DNA of 64,000 nucleotides from Prochlorococcus sp. AG-402-P18 (GTDB lineage Bacteria; Cyanobacteriota; Cyanobacteriia; PCC-6307; Cyanobiaceae). The stretch is taken from positions 62,001 through 126,000 of the forward strand of contig QCJC01000002.1 in NCBI GenBank assembly GCA_003216275.1. The letters are read 5' to 3'. The translations under genes were made by a program, and so were the position numbers. The notes below the pieces were generated by a model. It saw only the letters and a list, made by a program, of their open reading frames with translations, did no database searches and had not been told where the DNA came from. Positions 49,336 to 58,183 of this stretch are shown here, in pieces (the first letter of the stretch is position 1; each line of letters starts with the position of its first letter).

Positions 49336-49600
49336 TTGTATCTCTAAATTTTGATGATTCTACTGTATTGATACTGACACCGAGAGTATCCAATGGTAAC
49401 TATCCAAATTGGCCTAATAATCTGCATGATTTGAACTTTTGAAAAGACAAGATAAACTTTTTATTTATTTGAAAAAATTAAAACTGTTTCCTATGAGGAC
49501 TTTGGCTAATTAAGTAAAATATTTTGTCATCTTATTAATATAATTCTACTGATCAAATGTATATAAACATGTATATGATTAAGTTAACCTAAGTATATTT

Positions 49601-49699
49601 TCAGAGTGTAGAGTTATAAGCTAAAAGCCCAAAAAAACCAAGTATCAATAGGATGCTTGCAATCCTACTAAAAGTGACAGGTCCAAAATCAATTTTCAT
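49601..49699 (-). CDS. Possible 32-aa membrane peptide
   Basis: The frame reads MKIDFGPVTFSRIASILLIL, then GFFGLLAYNSTL: a single hydrophobic helix with a short polar N-terminus. The size matches small photosystem or cytochrome b6f peptides, but I find no family. No ribosome site is seen, which is common in this genome. Confidence 0.35.
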   Translation of the reverse strand: MKIDFGPVTFSRIASILLILGFFGLLAYNSTL

Positions 49700-49917
49700 T
49701 GGGAGAATATATTCACATTCATCCTAATATATAGAGCAACAAAAAGTGAAAGAATTTGAATATCAATTTCTCACACGGTCTCTCTCTAATGAATAAAGTC
49801 AAAGCGAATTTTCAAGCAAATACAATAATTACTTTTTAAGTCTACGAATTCAAGGATACAAATATAAAGAGAAATAATGTTTCTACCTTTCTGAGCAATG
49901 CAACAAGATTTAAAGTT

Positions 49918-50046
49918 CTATTCATTTTTCTGATTGTCAACTTCCAAATGATGCTCATTAGAATCAATCTCTTTCTCACTTCTTTTTATTTGTCCATCGA
50001 ACATGACTACCCACTCTTGAGCTTTGATTTTTTGTTCTTTTCTCAC
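49918..50046 (-). CDS. Possible 42-aa charged peptide
   Basis: From a GTG start the frame reads VRKEQKIKAQEWVVMFDGQI, then a Glu/Lys/Asn-rich tail. It is hydrophilic with no membrane segment. The amino acid mix is protein-like rather than random AT-rich translation. No homologue recognised. Confidence 0.35.
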   Translation of the reverse strand: MRKEQKIKAQEWVVMFDGQIKRSEKEIDSNEHHLEVDNQKNE

Positions 50047-50228
50047 GATTTAGACTTGTTAGAATTAAAACTATATTACTTTAAGAATGTAGTTTTTGGA
50101 TTCAAAACTAATCCATAGTCAAATATCTAATTAGTAGGTATTTAGGTTGACATGACTAAAGGCATTTTTTCAATTTGTAAATTAGCTAAAAAAAGATATT
50201 CTTAGTTATCACTTTAAATACAAGAAAT

Positions 50229-51437
50229 ATGTCGCAAATATCCTTCAAGAATAATATGCCCGCCTTGCAAAACAAAAACTATTTTAATTATGGTGGTCAA
50301 GGGCCTCTTCCAACTGAATCATTAAAGGCAATAACTAGAAGCTGGCAGAGAATCCAAGAATTAGGTCCATTCACAAATAATGTTTGGCCATACATCACTA
50401 AAGAAGTAATAAGTACTAAAAATCTTCTCTCAGAAATTTGTAGTATTCATCCTAATAGAATTGCTTTTACTGAGAATGTTACCTCCGGGTGTGTATTGCC
50501 ATTGCTAGGACTACCATTTTACGAAGGTGATCATTTATTAATTAGTGATTGTGAGCATCCTGGAATAGTCGCAGCGTGTAAAGAGTTAGCTAGAAAGAAG
50601 AATCTGAGAATAGGAATATTACCTGTACTGCAATTATGTTATGGAGACGACAAGAAAAACGAGACGTATAAAACCATACTTAAATTAATAGATGAAAATT
50701 TAAAAAAGAACACTAAACTAGTTGTTCTCTCACATCTTCTTTGGAATACAGGCCAAATCATGCCTATAGAACTTATTGCCAGAAAGATTAAAGAACATTC
50801 AAGCAAACCTTATTTATTAGTTGATGCTGCTCAAAGTTTCTGTCATATTCCAATAAAAGGTGCTTGTGATATGGCGGACATCTATGCCTTTACAGGACAC
50901 AAATGGGCTTATGGACCCGAAGGACTTGGAGCCGTTGCTCTTTCATCAAGAGTTTTAGAAGAATCAAACCCAACATTAATTGGTTGGAAAAGCTTAAAAG
51001 CTGAGGAAGGAATCTATGTCAACAACAAGAATCCATTTCATTCTGATGGTAGACGTTTTGAAATAGCAACTTCTTGTGTCCCTCTTTTAGCTGGTCTGAA
51101 GAACTCCTTAATAATGCTACATAATCAAGGGAATGAAACTGAGCGCTTTCTTAAGATTAAGAACCTCAGCGCAATCCTTTGGGAAAAATTAAACCAAATT
51201 AAAAATATTAAACTTGTTTTAGATAGTCCTCCACCTTCAGGGATTATTAGTTTTTCAATTGATGGAATCAATTCTTCGGAAGAAGTGGTCAAACATCTTG
51301 GCCAAAAGAATTTGTGGATAAGAGAACTTGAAGATCCAAAATGGCTTCGAGCTTGCGTTCACATCACAACAGATTTAACCGAAATCGATAACCTTGTCTT
51401 TGCGCTAAACAATTTCATCGCTACTGAAATATCATAG
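50229..51437 (+). CDS. Class V aminotransferase / cysteine desulfurase-like PLP enzyme
   Basis: The 402-residue product is a fold-type I PLP enzyme with SufS/IscS-like features: NYGGQGPLPTESLKAI at the N-terminus, TENVTSGCVLPLLGLPF, LVDAAQSFCHIPI with the PLP-binding Asp, and FTGHKWAYGPEGLGAVAL with the Schiff-base Lys. The usual desulfurase active-site Cys loop is not evident, so it may instead be an isopenicillin-N-epimerase-like or selenocysteine-lyase-like enzyme. Convergent with murE, seven bases apart. Confidence 0.82.
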   Translation: MSQISFKNNMPALQNKNYFNYGGQGPLPTESLKAITRSWQRIQELGPFTNNVWPYITKEVISTKNLLSEICSIHPNRIAFTENVTSGCVLPLLGLPFYEGDHLLISDCEHPGIVAACKELARKKNLRIGILPVLQLCYGDDKKNETYKTILKLIDENLKKNTKLVVLSHLLWNTGQIMPIELIARKIKEHSSKPYLLVDAAQSFCHIPIKGACDMADIYAFTGHKWAYGPEGLGAVALSSRVLEESNPTLIGWKSLKAEEGIYVNNKNPFHSDGRRFEIATSCVPLLAGLKNSLIMLHNQGNETERFLKIKNLSAILWEKLNQIKNIKLVLDSPPPSGIISFSIDGINSSEEVVKHLGQKNLWIRELEDPKWLRACVHITTDLTEIDNLVFALNNFIATEIS

Positions 51438-51444
51438 TAGAAGA

Positions 51445-52989
51445 CTATTTTAAAGATAGTGCTTTTCTCGCTTGCTCACGATCATCAAAATGAATTGTCT
51501 GATCTTTTAAAATTTGATAATCCTCATGACCTTTACCTGCTATGAGAACCACGTCGTTTTTATTAGCTTTTTCTATGGCTAGTTGAATTGCTATAGATCT
51601 CTCTGGTTCAATAAGGAGATCAGAATCTAAAGTTATACCTGCTTGAATATCTCTAATAATCTGCTGAGGATCTTCTTGACGAGGATTGTCAGATGTCACA
51701 ACTAAATAATCTGCAAACTTAGCAGCAACTTCTCCCATCTTAGATCTTTTACCTCTATCTCTATCACCACCACAACCAAAAACACATATTAACTTTTTAT
51801 CCGTCAATGATCTTGAGGCGATTAAAGCATTTTGCAACCCATCAGGTGTATGAGCATAATCTACTATCACTAGCGGATATCCATCTTTAAATTTGAAACC
51901 GTCCATATTTATTAATTGCATTCTTCCAGGAACTCCAGGAAACTCATTTAAAGCAACCAAAAGATCTTTCAAAGGCAAACCTTGCTGAACAAGAATAGCA
52001 ACAGCTTGCAAAATATTCATTAAATTAAAATCACCTATTAGAGGTGATAAAAAGTTTCCTGATCCAAGTGGCGTATGCAATCTTCCTCTATACCCATCTT
52101 TTGTAATTTGAAGATTACTCATATATACATCTGGTTTTTCTAAAATCTCAGCACTCTCACTTAATGAACAGGTCCAACATCTGTGCTTTAATTCTTTTGC
52201 CAATAATGCTCCCCATTTATCATCTACATTCACTAGTGATCTAGGATTACCATCTTCTAATAAATATGATCTGAACAAACTAGCTTTAGCCTCAAAATAA
52301 GATTCCATTGAATGATGATAATCCAAGTGATCTCTTGAAAGATTTGTAAATATTGCTCCACTGAAAAGACAACCCGCGACTCTATGTTGAGATAAGGCAT
52401 GTGAGCTTACTTCCATTGCTGCGTATTTAGCTCCTGCCTTAACAGCTTTACTAAGCTGTGACTGCAAAGGTACTGCAAAAGTGGTTGTATAGATTGAAGT
52501 TTCTTCATGTTTAGGCCATCGGTTAATTAATGTTCCAAACAATGCGGATGGACTCCCAAGAGAAGAAATCAGAAAATCAATTAGATATGTTGTAGTCGTT
52601 TTACCATTTGTACCAGTAACACCTAGCAAACAAATCTCATTAGATGGTTTGTCCCAAAAATCTGCAGCTAATTTACCCATGAAAAGTGAAACAGGATCAG
52701 GGAAAATGACTACGGGATCTTCATCCTTTGGGGGAGTTGAAATAGATGCATTTTTACTAATAATTGCTGCACATGCGCCTCTCTCAAGAGCCTTTGGCCA
52801 GTAGGTTCCTCCATCAACTGTCTCACCTTCTAAACCTAAAAACAAATCACCTTTTTTGACTTCTCTTGAATCACATACAAGATCTTTTATTTCTGGATTT
52901 GACAATCCCAAAGGTACTTCAAGATCAATTGCTTTCAACAAAGAGTGAAGGTAACGCGACAAAACAAACCTCTGATTAAGAGAAAACAA
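51445..52989 (-). CDS. murE: UDP-MurNAc-tripeptide synthetase MurE
   Basis: MurE adds meso-diaminopimelate to UDP-MurNAc-L-Ala-D-Glu in peptidoglycan synthesis. The 514-residue product has the ATP loop GVTGTNGKTTTTYLIDF near residue 125, NLSRDHLDYHHSMESYFEAKASLF, and the C-terminal TSDNPRQEDP motif (DNPR) that selects diaminopimelate over lysine. Length is normal. Confidence 0.96.
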   Translation of the reverse strand: MFSLNQRFVLSRYLHSLLKAIDLEVPLGLSNPEIKDLVCDSREVKKGDLFLGLEGETVDGGTYWPKALERGACAAIISKNASISTPPKDEDPVVIFPDPVSLFMGKLAADFWDKPSNEICLLGVTGTNGKTTTTYLIDFLISSLGSPSALFGTLINRWPKHEETSIYTTTFAVPLQSQLSKAVKAGAKYAAMEVSSHALSQHRVAGCLFSGAIFTNLSRDHLDYHHSMESYFEAKASLFRSYLLEDGNPRSLVNVDDKWGALLAKELKHRCWTCSLSESAEILEKPDVYMSNLQITKDGYRGRLHTPLGSGNFLSPLIGDFNLMNILQAVAILVQQGLPLKDLLVALNEFPGVPGRMQLINMDGFKFKDGYPLVIVDYAHTPDGLQNALIASRSLTDKKLICVFGCGGDRDRGKRSKMGEVAAKFADYLVVTSDNPRQEDPQQIIRDIQAGITLDSDLLIEPERSIAIQLAIEKANKNDVVLIAGKGHEDYQILKDQTIHFDDREQARKALSLK

Positions 52990-53173
52990 TGAAGTCTCAA
53001 TAAAATTATATAAAAAAACTAGATTTTTTCACCACAAGTTAGCTCTATTTAGGATTCAGTAATTAAATAGACATTTAACTTTTTTTTATAAATAACTAAT
53101 GTTTATTTTATAAAAAAATGATATTTAAATAATCAACTTAATAGAAAAGGTAAATAAAAAAACATTTAATCCT

Positions 53174-53488
53174 TTAATAAGATGATTTAAAACAATTATT
53201 CAAATTCCTTTGGATCCAAGACAAAAGGAAATCTTCTTTCAAGCGTGGTGAGACTCTGGGTAATTCAATTGTTCTTAATAACTTATTAGAGTCAAGAACT
53301 AGAACTGGGACATTATCTGTATACTTTCCTTGAATATCATTAGGAACTTCTTTACTATCTATATCAACAATAGAAAGAACTATCGGAGGATTTAAATTAG
53401 CTAAGCGGAGATTCAATAATTTTTCTTCTAGTGCCTCACACAAACAGCAGCCTTTACGAGTAAATAGAATCAATACCTCTGAGTTCAT
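53174..53488 (-). CDS. Glutaredoxin-like (DUF836) protein
   Basis: The 104-residue thioredoxin-fold protein has a CCLC redox or metal motif ([18 protein letters not shown]), then [29 protein letters not shown] with the cis-Pro Val-Pro. This is the DUF836 glutaredoxin-like pattern. The stop of yidD overlaps its start by four bases on the same strand, so the two are likely cotranscribed. Confidence 0.82.
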   Translation of the reverse strand: MNSEVLILFTRKGCCLCEALEEKLLNLRLANLNPPIVLSIVDIDSKEVPNDIQGKYTDNVPVLVLDSNKLLRTIELPRVSPRLKEDFLLSWIQRNLNNCFKSSY

Positions 53489-53724
53489 TTTTCGGGAACG
53501 GGGTCACACCCACAAGGGGTAAAAGGATGACATTTACTTAATCTTTTCACGGTTAACCAACCACCTTTCCAAGGCCCATGCTTAGTCACTGCTTCTATCC
53601 CATAAGCACTACAACTGGGTATAAATCGGCAACTAGGTCCGAACAATGGGGAAATCCATTGTTGATAAAAGGTGATTAAACCAACAAAAACAAATGCAAT
53701 GGCTTTATTGATCTTTGTGAACAT
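53485..53724 (-). CDS. yidD: Membrane protein insertion efficiency factor YidD
   Basis: YidD assists YidC/Oxa1-dependent insertion of membrane proteins. The 79-residue product is a textbook member: [51 protein letters not shown] followed by the Cys-Gly-Cys-Asp-Pro-Val-Pro end. It overlaps the glutaredoxin-like gene and is divergent from rpsD. Confidence 0.95.
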   Translation of the reverse strand: MFTKINKAIAFVFVGLITFYQQWISPLFGPSCRFIPSCSAYGIEAVTKHGPWKGGWLTVKRLSKCHPFTPCGCDPVPEK

Positions 53725-53817
53725 CTTTAGATAGAATAATGAACTGGTGAATATGAGGGCTAATGGATTCCAATCCAGACTACCCTCTCCACTAAACCTT
53801 TTCTAAATTAAACCTCT

Positions 53818-54426
53818 ATGTCTAGATACCGCGGACCTCGTTTGAGGATTACGCGACGCTTGGGAGACCTACCTGGTCTCACCCGGAAGGCCGCAAAAAG
53901 GTCTCATCCTCCAGGTCAGCACGGCCAAGCCCGTCGCAAGCGCTCTGAATACGCAATCCGACTCGAAGAAAAGCAAAAACTTCGATTCAATTACGGAATT
54001 TCTGAACGTCAGCTTGTTCGATATGTAAAAAAAGCTCGAGCTCAGGAAGGTTCCACAGGAACAAATCTATTAAAGCTTCTTGAAAACAGGCTGGATAATG
54101 TTTGTTTTAGACTTGGATTTGGACCAACTATCCCAGGTGCAAGGCAGCTAGTAAACCATGGGCATGTAACTGTGAACGGAAGGATCACAGATATTGCAAG
54201 CTATCAATGCAAAGCTGGAGATGTTATCGCTATAAGAGATAACAAAGCCAGTCAGAAGTTAGCTCAAGCCAACTTGGAATTTCCAGGTCTTGCCAATGTT
54301 CCACCACATCTTGAACTTGATAAAACCAAGCTCTCTGCAAAGATATCTTCAAAAACTGATAGAGAATGGGTGGCTATCGAAATCAATGAGTTGTTAGTTG
54401 TTGAGTATTACTCAAGAAAAGTTTAG
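53818..54426 (+). CDS. rpsD: 30S ribosomal protein S4
   Basis: S4 nucleates assembly of the 30S body and binds 16S rRNA; in many bacteria it also autoregulates its mRNA. The 202-residue product has the basic N-terminus [20 protein letters not shown], and an S4 RNA-binding domain with [35 protein letters not shown] terminator hairpin follows about 45 bases after the stop, and the island integrase begins immediately after it. Confidence 0.98.
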   Translation: MSRYRGPRLRITRRLGDLPGLTRKAAKRSHPPGQHGQARRKRSEYAIRLEEKQKLRFNYGISERQLVRYVKKARAQEGSTGTNLLKLLENRLDNVCFRLGFGPTIPGARQLVNHGHVTVNGRITDIASYQCKAGDVIAIRDNKASQKLAQANLEFPGLANVPPHLELDKTKLSAKISSKTDREWVAIEINELLVVEYYSRKV

Positions 54427-54470
54427 AATTAGTCTATTACTAGCTTTTAACCTCAGTCCAACTTTAGTCA

Positions 54471-54511
54471 AACTCTTGCTACGCTGCTTTCAGTACGGCA
54501 AGAGTTTTTTT
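54471..54511 (+). terminator. rpsD terminator
   Basis: The arms AACTCTTGC (54471-54479) and GCAAGAGTT (54498-54506) are perfect complements around an 18-base loop and are followed by a run of seven T. A TAC/GTA pair inside the loop could extend the stem. The integrase ATG (54512) comes right after the T run. Confidence 0.85.
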
Positions 54512-55939
54512 ATGCCGAATATTGCAGAGAAATCAAAAGTTTTCGGAGGTAAAGGCGTTGTCTTGTCTTTCACAAGAGCTCCTGATGTTTTCTTATATCG
54601 TGAACTAATCCCAGGGACTAAGAAGTACAGATACAAAGTTATTGATGGAGCTAATACGTTAGAGGCTGCCATTGATAAGTCACTCGATGCATATAACGCA
54701 TTAAGAAGCGAGATCTTAGAGCATGCGCAAGAGGTAGCGATCAGAAAAGCTCAGTATGAAATCGAAACCAATAGTCCAAGAAGATGCGCAAGAATGATTA
54801 CCGAGAATATGGTTAGGTCAAAGAAAGTCAGTATTAGAAAGTGCCTCAATAACTTCCTTGATGAAGAGCAAAAAAAAGTAGATGCTGATCTATTAAAAGA
54901 AAAATCTCTACAAAATAAAGCACAAGGTTTAAAACAGCTCGAGAAGTATCTCAGCTACAAAGGAATCGAGAAAACCCATCAAATAGATAACAACACTTTT
55001 CAAGAGTACATAACTTGGAGAAAAGCAAAAAAGTCGACTAGAAGAATTGAACTGATTTACTTTAAAGATTTTCTCATTGGCTACTGCAAACCAAGAGGAT
55101 TATTAATCAACTCACTAGATGAAAAAAGATTAATGCCAAAGATAGTCATTAAAGAATCCGAAGTAGACGCCAACCCGCCTCTCATAGAAGAAGGGAACTG
55201 GAATTTAGTAGTAAAGACTTTGAAGCAGATGATTAAAAATAGAGAGACAGGAAGAGGTCCCGCTAAGTATTCAGTAAAAGGTAAAGGTGTCTACTTCAAT
55301 CAGTTGTTTTATCGATGGTGTTTAATTTGTAAAAACAGTGGCTTACGTCCAAACATTGAACTGAATAAGTTGAGATGGTGTGATGTCAAAAGGGAGAACG
55401 TAGGACGATGGAGCAAGTCCAAAGGGGAAGCCGAAGATAAATGGATCGCAATTATTTATATAAAAGATACTAAGACTGGGAAACAAAGAGCCGTACCCAC
55501 TAATGGAGTGGATAGTCAACTACTTGAATGGAGGAAAGAACAAAAAGAGTACTTAAGTCGATACTATCCAGATCAAAAGATTAAAGATACAGATTTAATC
55601 TTTGGCAACCCAGCTAATGAAATGAAGCAATTTCCATACTCAATGTTCAATACAATATGGATAAGGATGATCGAACTATGTGGAGACGAATTGAAACCCT
55701 ATGTTTTTAGCGATAGGAGCTACACACCATACAGCTTAAGAAGCACTTTCATTTGCAATTTGATTTTGCAAGGCAAGGATATTTATGACGTCGCTAAGCT
55801 TGCGGGTCATAGCATTGCAGTCTGCGAAAGGTATTACGCAAAGCTAGATATGGGTAGAAAATCGAAGGAGCTAACAGAAATTGAATATGGAATCAAAGGA
55901 CGAAGAAAGACTATTATAGGTAGCTATCTAGAAGATTAA
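54512..55939 (+). CDS. Tyrosine recombinase / integrase
   Basis: The product (475 residues from ATG 54512; the track begins in rpsD) looks like a phage- or island-type integrase. A long N-terminal arm- and core-binding region is followed by a catalytic domain with NSGLRPNIELNKLRW (first Arg), KDTKTGKQRAVPT (Lys), YSLRSTF in place of HxLRHTF, LAGHS (second His position) and ERYYAKLD (nucleophilic Tyr). The box II first His is Tyr here, tolerated in some family members. Its position at the rpsD end marks the island boundary. No ribosome site is seen. Confidence 0.85.
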   Translation: MPNIAEKSKVFGGKGVVLSFTRAPDVFLYRELIPGTKKYRYKVIDGANTLEAAIDKSLDAYNALRSEILEHAQEVAIRKAQYEIETNSPRRCARMITENMVRSKKVSIRKCLNNFLDEEQKKVDADLLKEKSLQNKAQGLKQLEKYLSYKGIEKTHQIDNNTFQEYITWRKAKKSTRRIELIYFKDFLIGYCKPRGLLINSLDEKRLMPKIVIKESEVDANPPLIEEGNWNLVVKTLKQMIKNRETGRGPAKYSVKGKGVYFNQLFYRWCLICKNSGLRPNIELNKLRWCDVKRENVGRWSKSKGEAEDKWIAIIYIKDTKTGKQRAVPTNGVDSQLLEWRKEQKEYLSRYYPDQKIKDTDLIFGNPANEMKQFPYSMFNTIWIRMIELCGDELKPYVFSDRSYTPYSLRSTFICNLILQGKDIYDVAKLAGHSIAVCERYYAKLDMGRKSKELTEIEYGIKGRRKTIIGSYLED

Positions 55940-55977
55940 AAAATAAACTCATGTGTTTTCCTTGTACTAAAACCTAG

Positions 55978-56202
55978 TCAAGAAGTAAGTTTTTCCCAGA
56001 TACCCTCTGATTCTTTAATCAATTCAATCGCATCTTCCTTTTCAAGAGTCTTATGAACATCTCTCATTAGCTGTATATATCTCAGTCTTAGTTCTCCCAT
56101 TTCTATTTCTCGATCTAATTCACTTAAAGAAGCCTTGTTCTTATATGGTGCATGAGAGAAATTAAGGGTGGCGTTGTGATGACTCATTGTTCTAATTTTC
56201 AA
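55978..56202 (-). CDS. Small island protein, family B (74 aa)
   Basis: This soluble 74-residue protein has an N-terminal Asn/His segment and a charged helical C-terminal half (RLRYIQLMRDVHKTLEKEDAIELIKESEGIWEKLTS). That half aligns by eye with the plus-strand gene at 56754: both have Tyr-rich starts, a helix, an E-I-L-E/A cluster, and LW/IW followed by a two- or three-residue spacer and a Ser. I therefore treat them as paralogues. The start could also be the internal ATG six codons in. Function unknown. Confidence 0.55.
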   Translation of the reverse strand: MKIRTMSHHNATLNFSHAPYKNKASLSELDREIEMGELRLRYIQLMRDVHKTLEKEDAIELIKESEGIWEKLTS

Positions 56203-56213
56203 TAACTACTTAG

Positions 56214-56261
56214 CGAGAAGAGGAAGACTGGCTTCCGATAGAACAGTCTTCCTAACTCTCG
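56214..56261. other. Stem-loop element in island intergenic DNA
   Basis: A ten-base perfect inverted repeat (AGGAAGACTG at 56221 and its complement at 56244) with a 13-base loop is flanked by a second pair, CGAGA (56214-56218) and TCTCG (56257-56261), giving a two-tier hairpin. It is between two minus-strand small genes. No T run follows on either strand, so it looks like a processing or stability element rather than an intrinsic terminator. Confidence 0.6.
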
Positions 56262-56318
56262 TTGGTGCTGATCCCAACGTTTAAATATTCTGGCTAAGTG
56301 ATTTTACGATTGCGTTGA

Positions 56319-56519
56319 TTATCTAGTACGGTTTTCCTTGTTGAAATCTGGAACGTTTAGCGTTGCAGATTTAAGTCCTTCTGGATAGACATTCAAACAG
56401 GTAGTCCATTCACAGAATTCTTGGCTAACAGCGTAGCTGTCTTCGTACCTCTTAAGGCTATCAAGATAAGAAACCCTCTGAGCCGCCCATGCAATAGTAA
56501 TACGTTGGCTTATATTCAT
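56319..56519 (-). CDS. Small island protein, family A (EW family, 66 aa)
   Basis: The product reads MNISQRITIAWAAQRVSYLD and later SQEFCEWTTCLNVYPEG, a soluble helical-looking protein. It shares an (E)(Y/F)-x-EW core and overall spacing with the genes at 57073 and 62985, so I group the three. It is the most diverged member. It lies upstream of the hairpin at 56214. Function unknown. Confidence 0.5.
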   Translation of the reverse strand: MNISQRITIAWAAQRVSYLDSLKRYEDSYAVSQEFCEWTTCLNVYPEGLKSATLNVPDFNKENRTR

Positions 56520-56753
56520 GTATCTAACTTATTTAAACCCTGAAAGGACTGTGGTTATCGCTTCTTAATTAAATATGGAGAAACCAACTATCAAATAAAG
56601 ACAACCCCTCAGATATTCGACAAAACTTCAACCTAGCTACCCATGGATAAATAATCCAGCTATGACATGCTTTTCAAAAGAAAATGTTCATCCCGTTACA
56701 TTCAATACAATCTGGTTTCGCGTCTTGATAGATCCTTTTGTCAGTCGACATTA

Positions 56754-56924
56754 ATGGTTATGACCAAAAAACTCACCTATCGATACGCATTCACATTATT
56801 GAAGATGAAGAAGGCTGAAGGCAGAAGTGAATATATTGATTTAGCGAAAGAAGCCAATCTTTTATGGCATCAAATAGTTAGTCAAAAGTCTAAAAATGCA
56901 CCTCGGATTGATTCTCGAACTTAG
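56754..56924 (+). CDS. Small island protein, family B (56 aa)
   Basis: The track ORF starts at 56667, but the first 29 residues look like non-coding translation, so I prefer ATG 56754 (or 56760). The product is a basic soluble protein with YRYAFTLLKMKKAEGRSEYIDLAKEANLLWHQIVS, resembling the C-terminal half of the 55978 protein. No membrane segment. Function unknown. Confidence 0.5.
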   Translation: MVMTKKLTYRYAFTLLKMKKAEGRSEYIDLAKEANLLWHQIVSQKSKNAPRIDSRT

Positions 56925-57072
56925 CTCTTAATTGCTCCATTAAGCCTCAAATTTTTAACGCAAATTCCTGAAGCCTCATAACGTCTATTCATAGATTCAA
57001 AAGACCCCCTCACAGGGTTGATGCTTTACATACTCAGTTAAGTAGGTAGCCTGGGACAGCTACTTCTAGCCA

Positions 57073-57276
57073 ATGGAATCCCTTCATTCGATTGAGGAAA
57101 CAATGTCAGAAGTTATATGCCATGCCTTAAGAAGAACCGATCAGCTAAACACTGGAGATCAATTAGCGATTGGTCAAGAATATAGAGAATGGATTCAATG
57201 TGTAAAGAATAGAGAACTGATCCCACAAGATATTCTCTTCATTAACACCTCCTCTTTTGGAAAGAAATTTCAATAG
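57073..57276 (+). CDS. Small island protein, family A (EW family, 67 aa)
   Basis: The product is acidic and helical: IEETMSEVICHALRRTDQL, then AIGQEYREWIQCVKNRELIPQDILFIN. It aligns over most of its length with the 62985 protein (EEYKEWIQ, then a short loop and VLYVNQ), and less well with 56319. Two Cys are not conserved between members. Function unknown. The unusual abundance of such small proteins is characteristic of picocyanobacterial islands. Confidence 0.6.
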   Translation: MESLHSIEETMSEVICHALRRTDQLNTGDQLAIGQEYREWIQCVKNRELIPQDILFINTSSFGKKFQ

Positions 57277-57352
57277 ATAGACCGAGTCGTCATCTATACA
57301 AAGGAAAGAGGGTACCCCTTACTATACAGGGAAAAAGCTGAGAACTCAGTCA

Positions 57353-57493
57353 ATGACTAAAGAAATTCGAATCTACGCTTATACAGGGAGAAGCGATAAG
57401 GGGTGTATAGAGGGAAGACAACAAATTCCTTTTATAACAATAGCTCTTGAGTTACATTGTATAATCGGCATTAATACAAACGTAAGAATTTGA
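57353..57493 (+). CDS. Possible 46-aa peptide
   Basis: The frame starts MTKEIRIYAYTGRSDKGCIE and continues GRQQIPFITIALELHCIIGI, ending NTNVRI. It has no membrane helix or recognisable motif. It overlaps a short inverted-repeat region and could be spurious. Confidence 0.3.
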   Translation: MTKEIRIYAYTGRSDKGCIEGRQQIPFITIALELHCIIGINTNVRI

Positions 57494-57514
57494 CGGTATT
57501 TTATAAATCAGACT

Positions 57515-57937
57515 TCACCTCAACAGTAGTCCTAATTCGCTTCTCTTCACAGAAATCTTATTTCCTTTAGGAGTTAAGAAAACCTTCTCCATTATTTTGC
57601 CATCCCTTACAACGATTTGTATTGTTTGTCCTGAGAGTCTACCTCGTGTCCAATCAATATTTTCTTGATAAGAATTAGATCCTTTTTTAGTAGACGTTTT
57701 AGAGAAGATAGATGTTTTACTTTTTGATTTTATTTTCCTTTCAACAGATGCTGTAGATTTTGCTATTAAATCATTAAGGCTTGAACGAACGAGTTTTATT
57801 TCAGGTACTTCTCTATGAAACCTTGAGGTTACCTTCCGATGAATTAACTCATATTTCGATTCAAATTGTTTGGCAACTTGATGATATTTTGATTCAATTT
57901 TCTTTTGCTTATCCTTCAGATACGTGGCCACAGGCAT
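57515..57937 (-). CDS. Basic hypothetical protein (140 aa)
   Basis: The protein is highly basic (Lys and Arg rich) with predicted helix at its N-terminus (MPVATYLKDKQKKIESKYHQVAKQFESKYELIHRKVTSRF) and a beta-rich end (RGRLSGQTIQIVVRDGKIMEKVFLTPKGNKISVKRSELGLLL). Nucleic-acid binding is possible on charge alone, but no family is recognised. It is the largest minus-strand gene of the island. Confidence 0.6.
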   Translation of the reverse strand: MPVATYLKDKQKKIESKYHQVAKQFESKYELIHRKVTSRFHREVPEIKLVRSSLNDLIAKSTASVERKIKSKSKTSIFSKTSTKKGSNSYQENIDWTRGRLSGQTIQIVVRDGKIMEKVFLTPKGNKISVKRSELGLLLR

Positions 57938-58183
57938 CTTAAATGTCTTCTACTAAGCTTGTTTATCGTATATGTGAATACAAAACCAGATAATAAATAC
58001 TTATAGAAACACTATTAAACATAAATCGAACCTCTAAAAAAAGTTAGCGCGATGAAGGTATTGAAAAAGAGAAACAAGTTTCTATACTCGCATCAACTCA
58101 TCTTTACCTGATCAGGCTGATAACAGGCAATATCTTGACATAAGCAATCCATAGGGGACTATCCATATAGACCAGTGTTTTAT

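Larger units (their letters stand above)
49336..50228. other. Long AT-rich gap of about 890 bases
   Basis: No clear large gene lies here. Two short minus-strand frames (49601-49699 and 49918-50046, listed separately) are the only candidates. The rest is low-complexity AT-rich DNA, with no recognisable tRNA, terminator or repeat. The 5' side is the promoter region of the PsbN-like gene, and the 3' side is the leader of the aminotransferase gene. Confidence 0.7.

Noticed and set aside
54398-54511. Track start of the integrase inside rpsD
   Set aside because: The segment crosses the rpsD 3' end and its terminator and does not look protein-coding; ATG 54512 is preferred.
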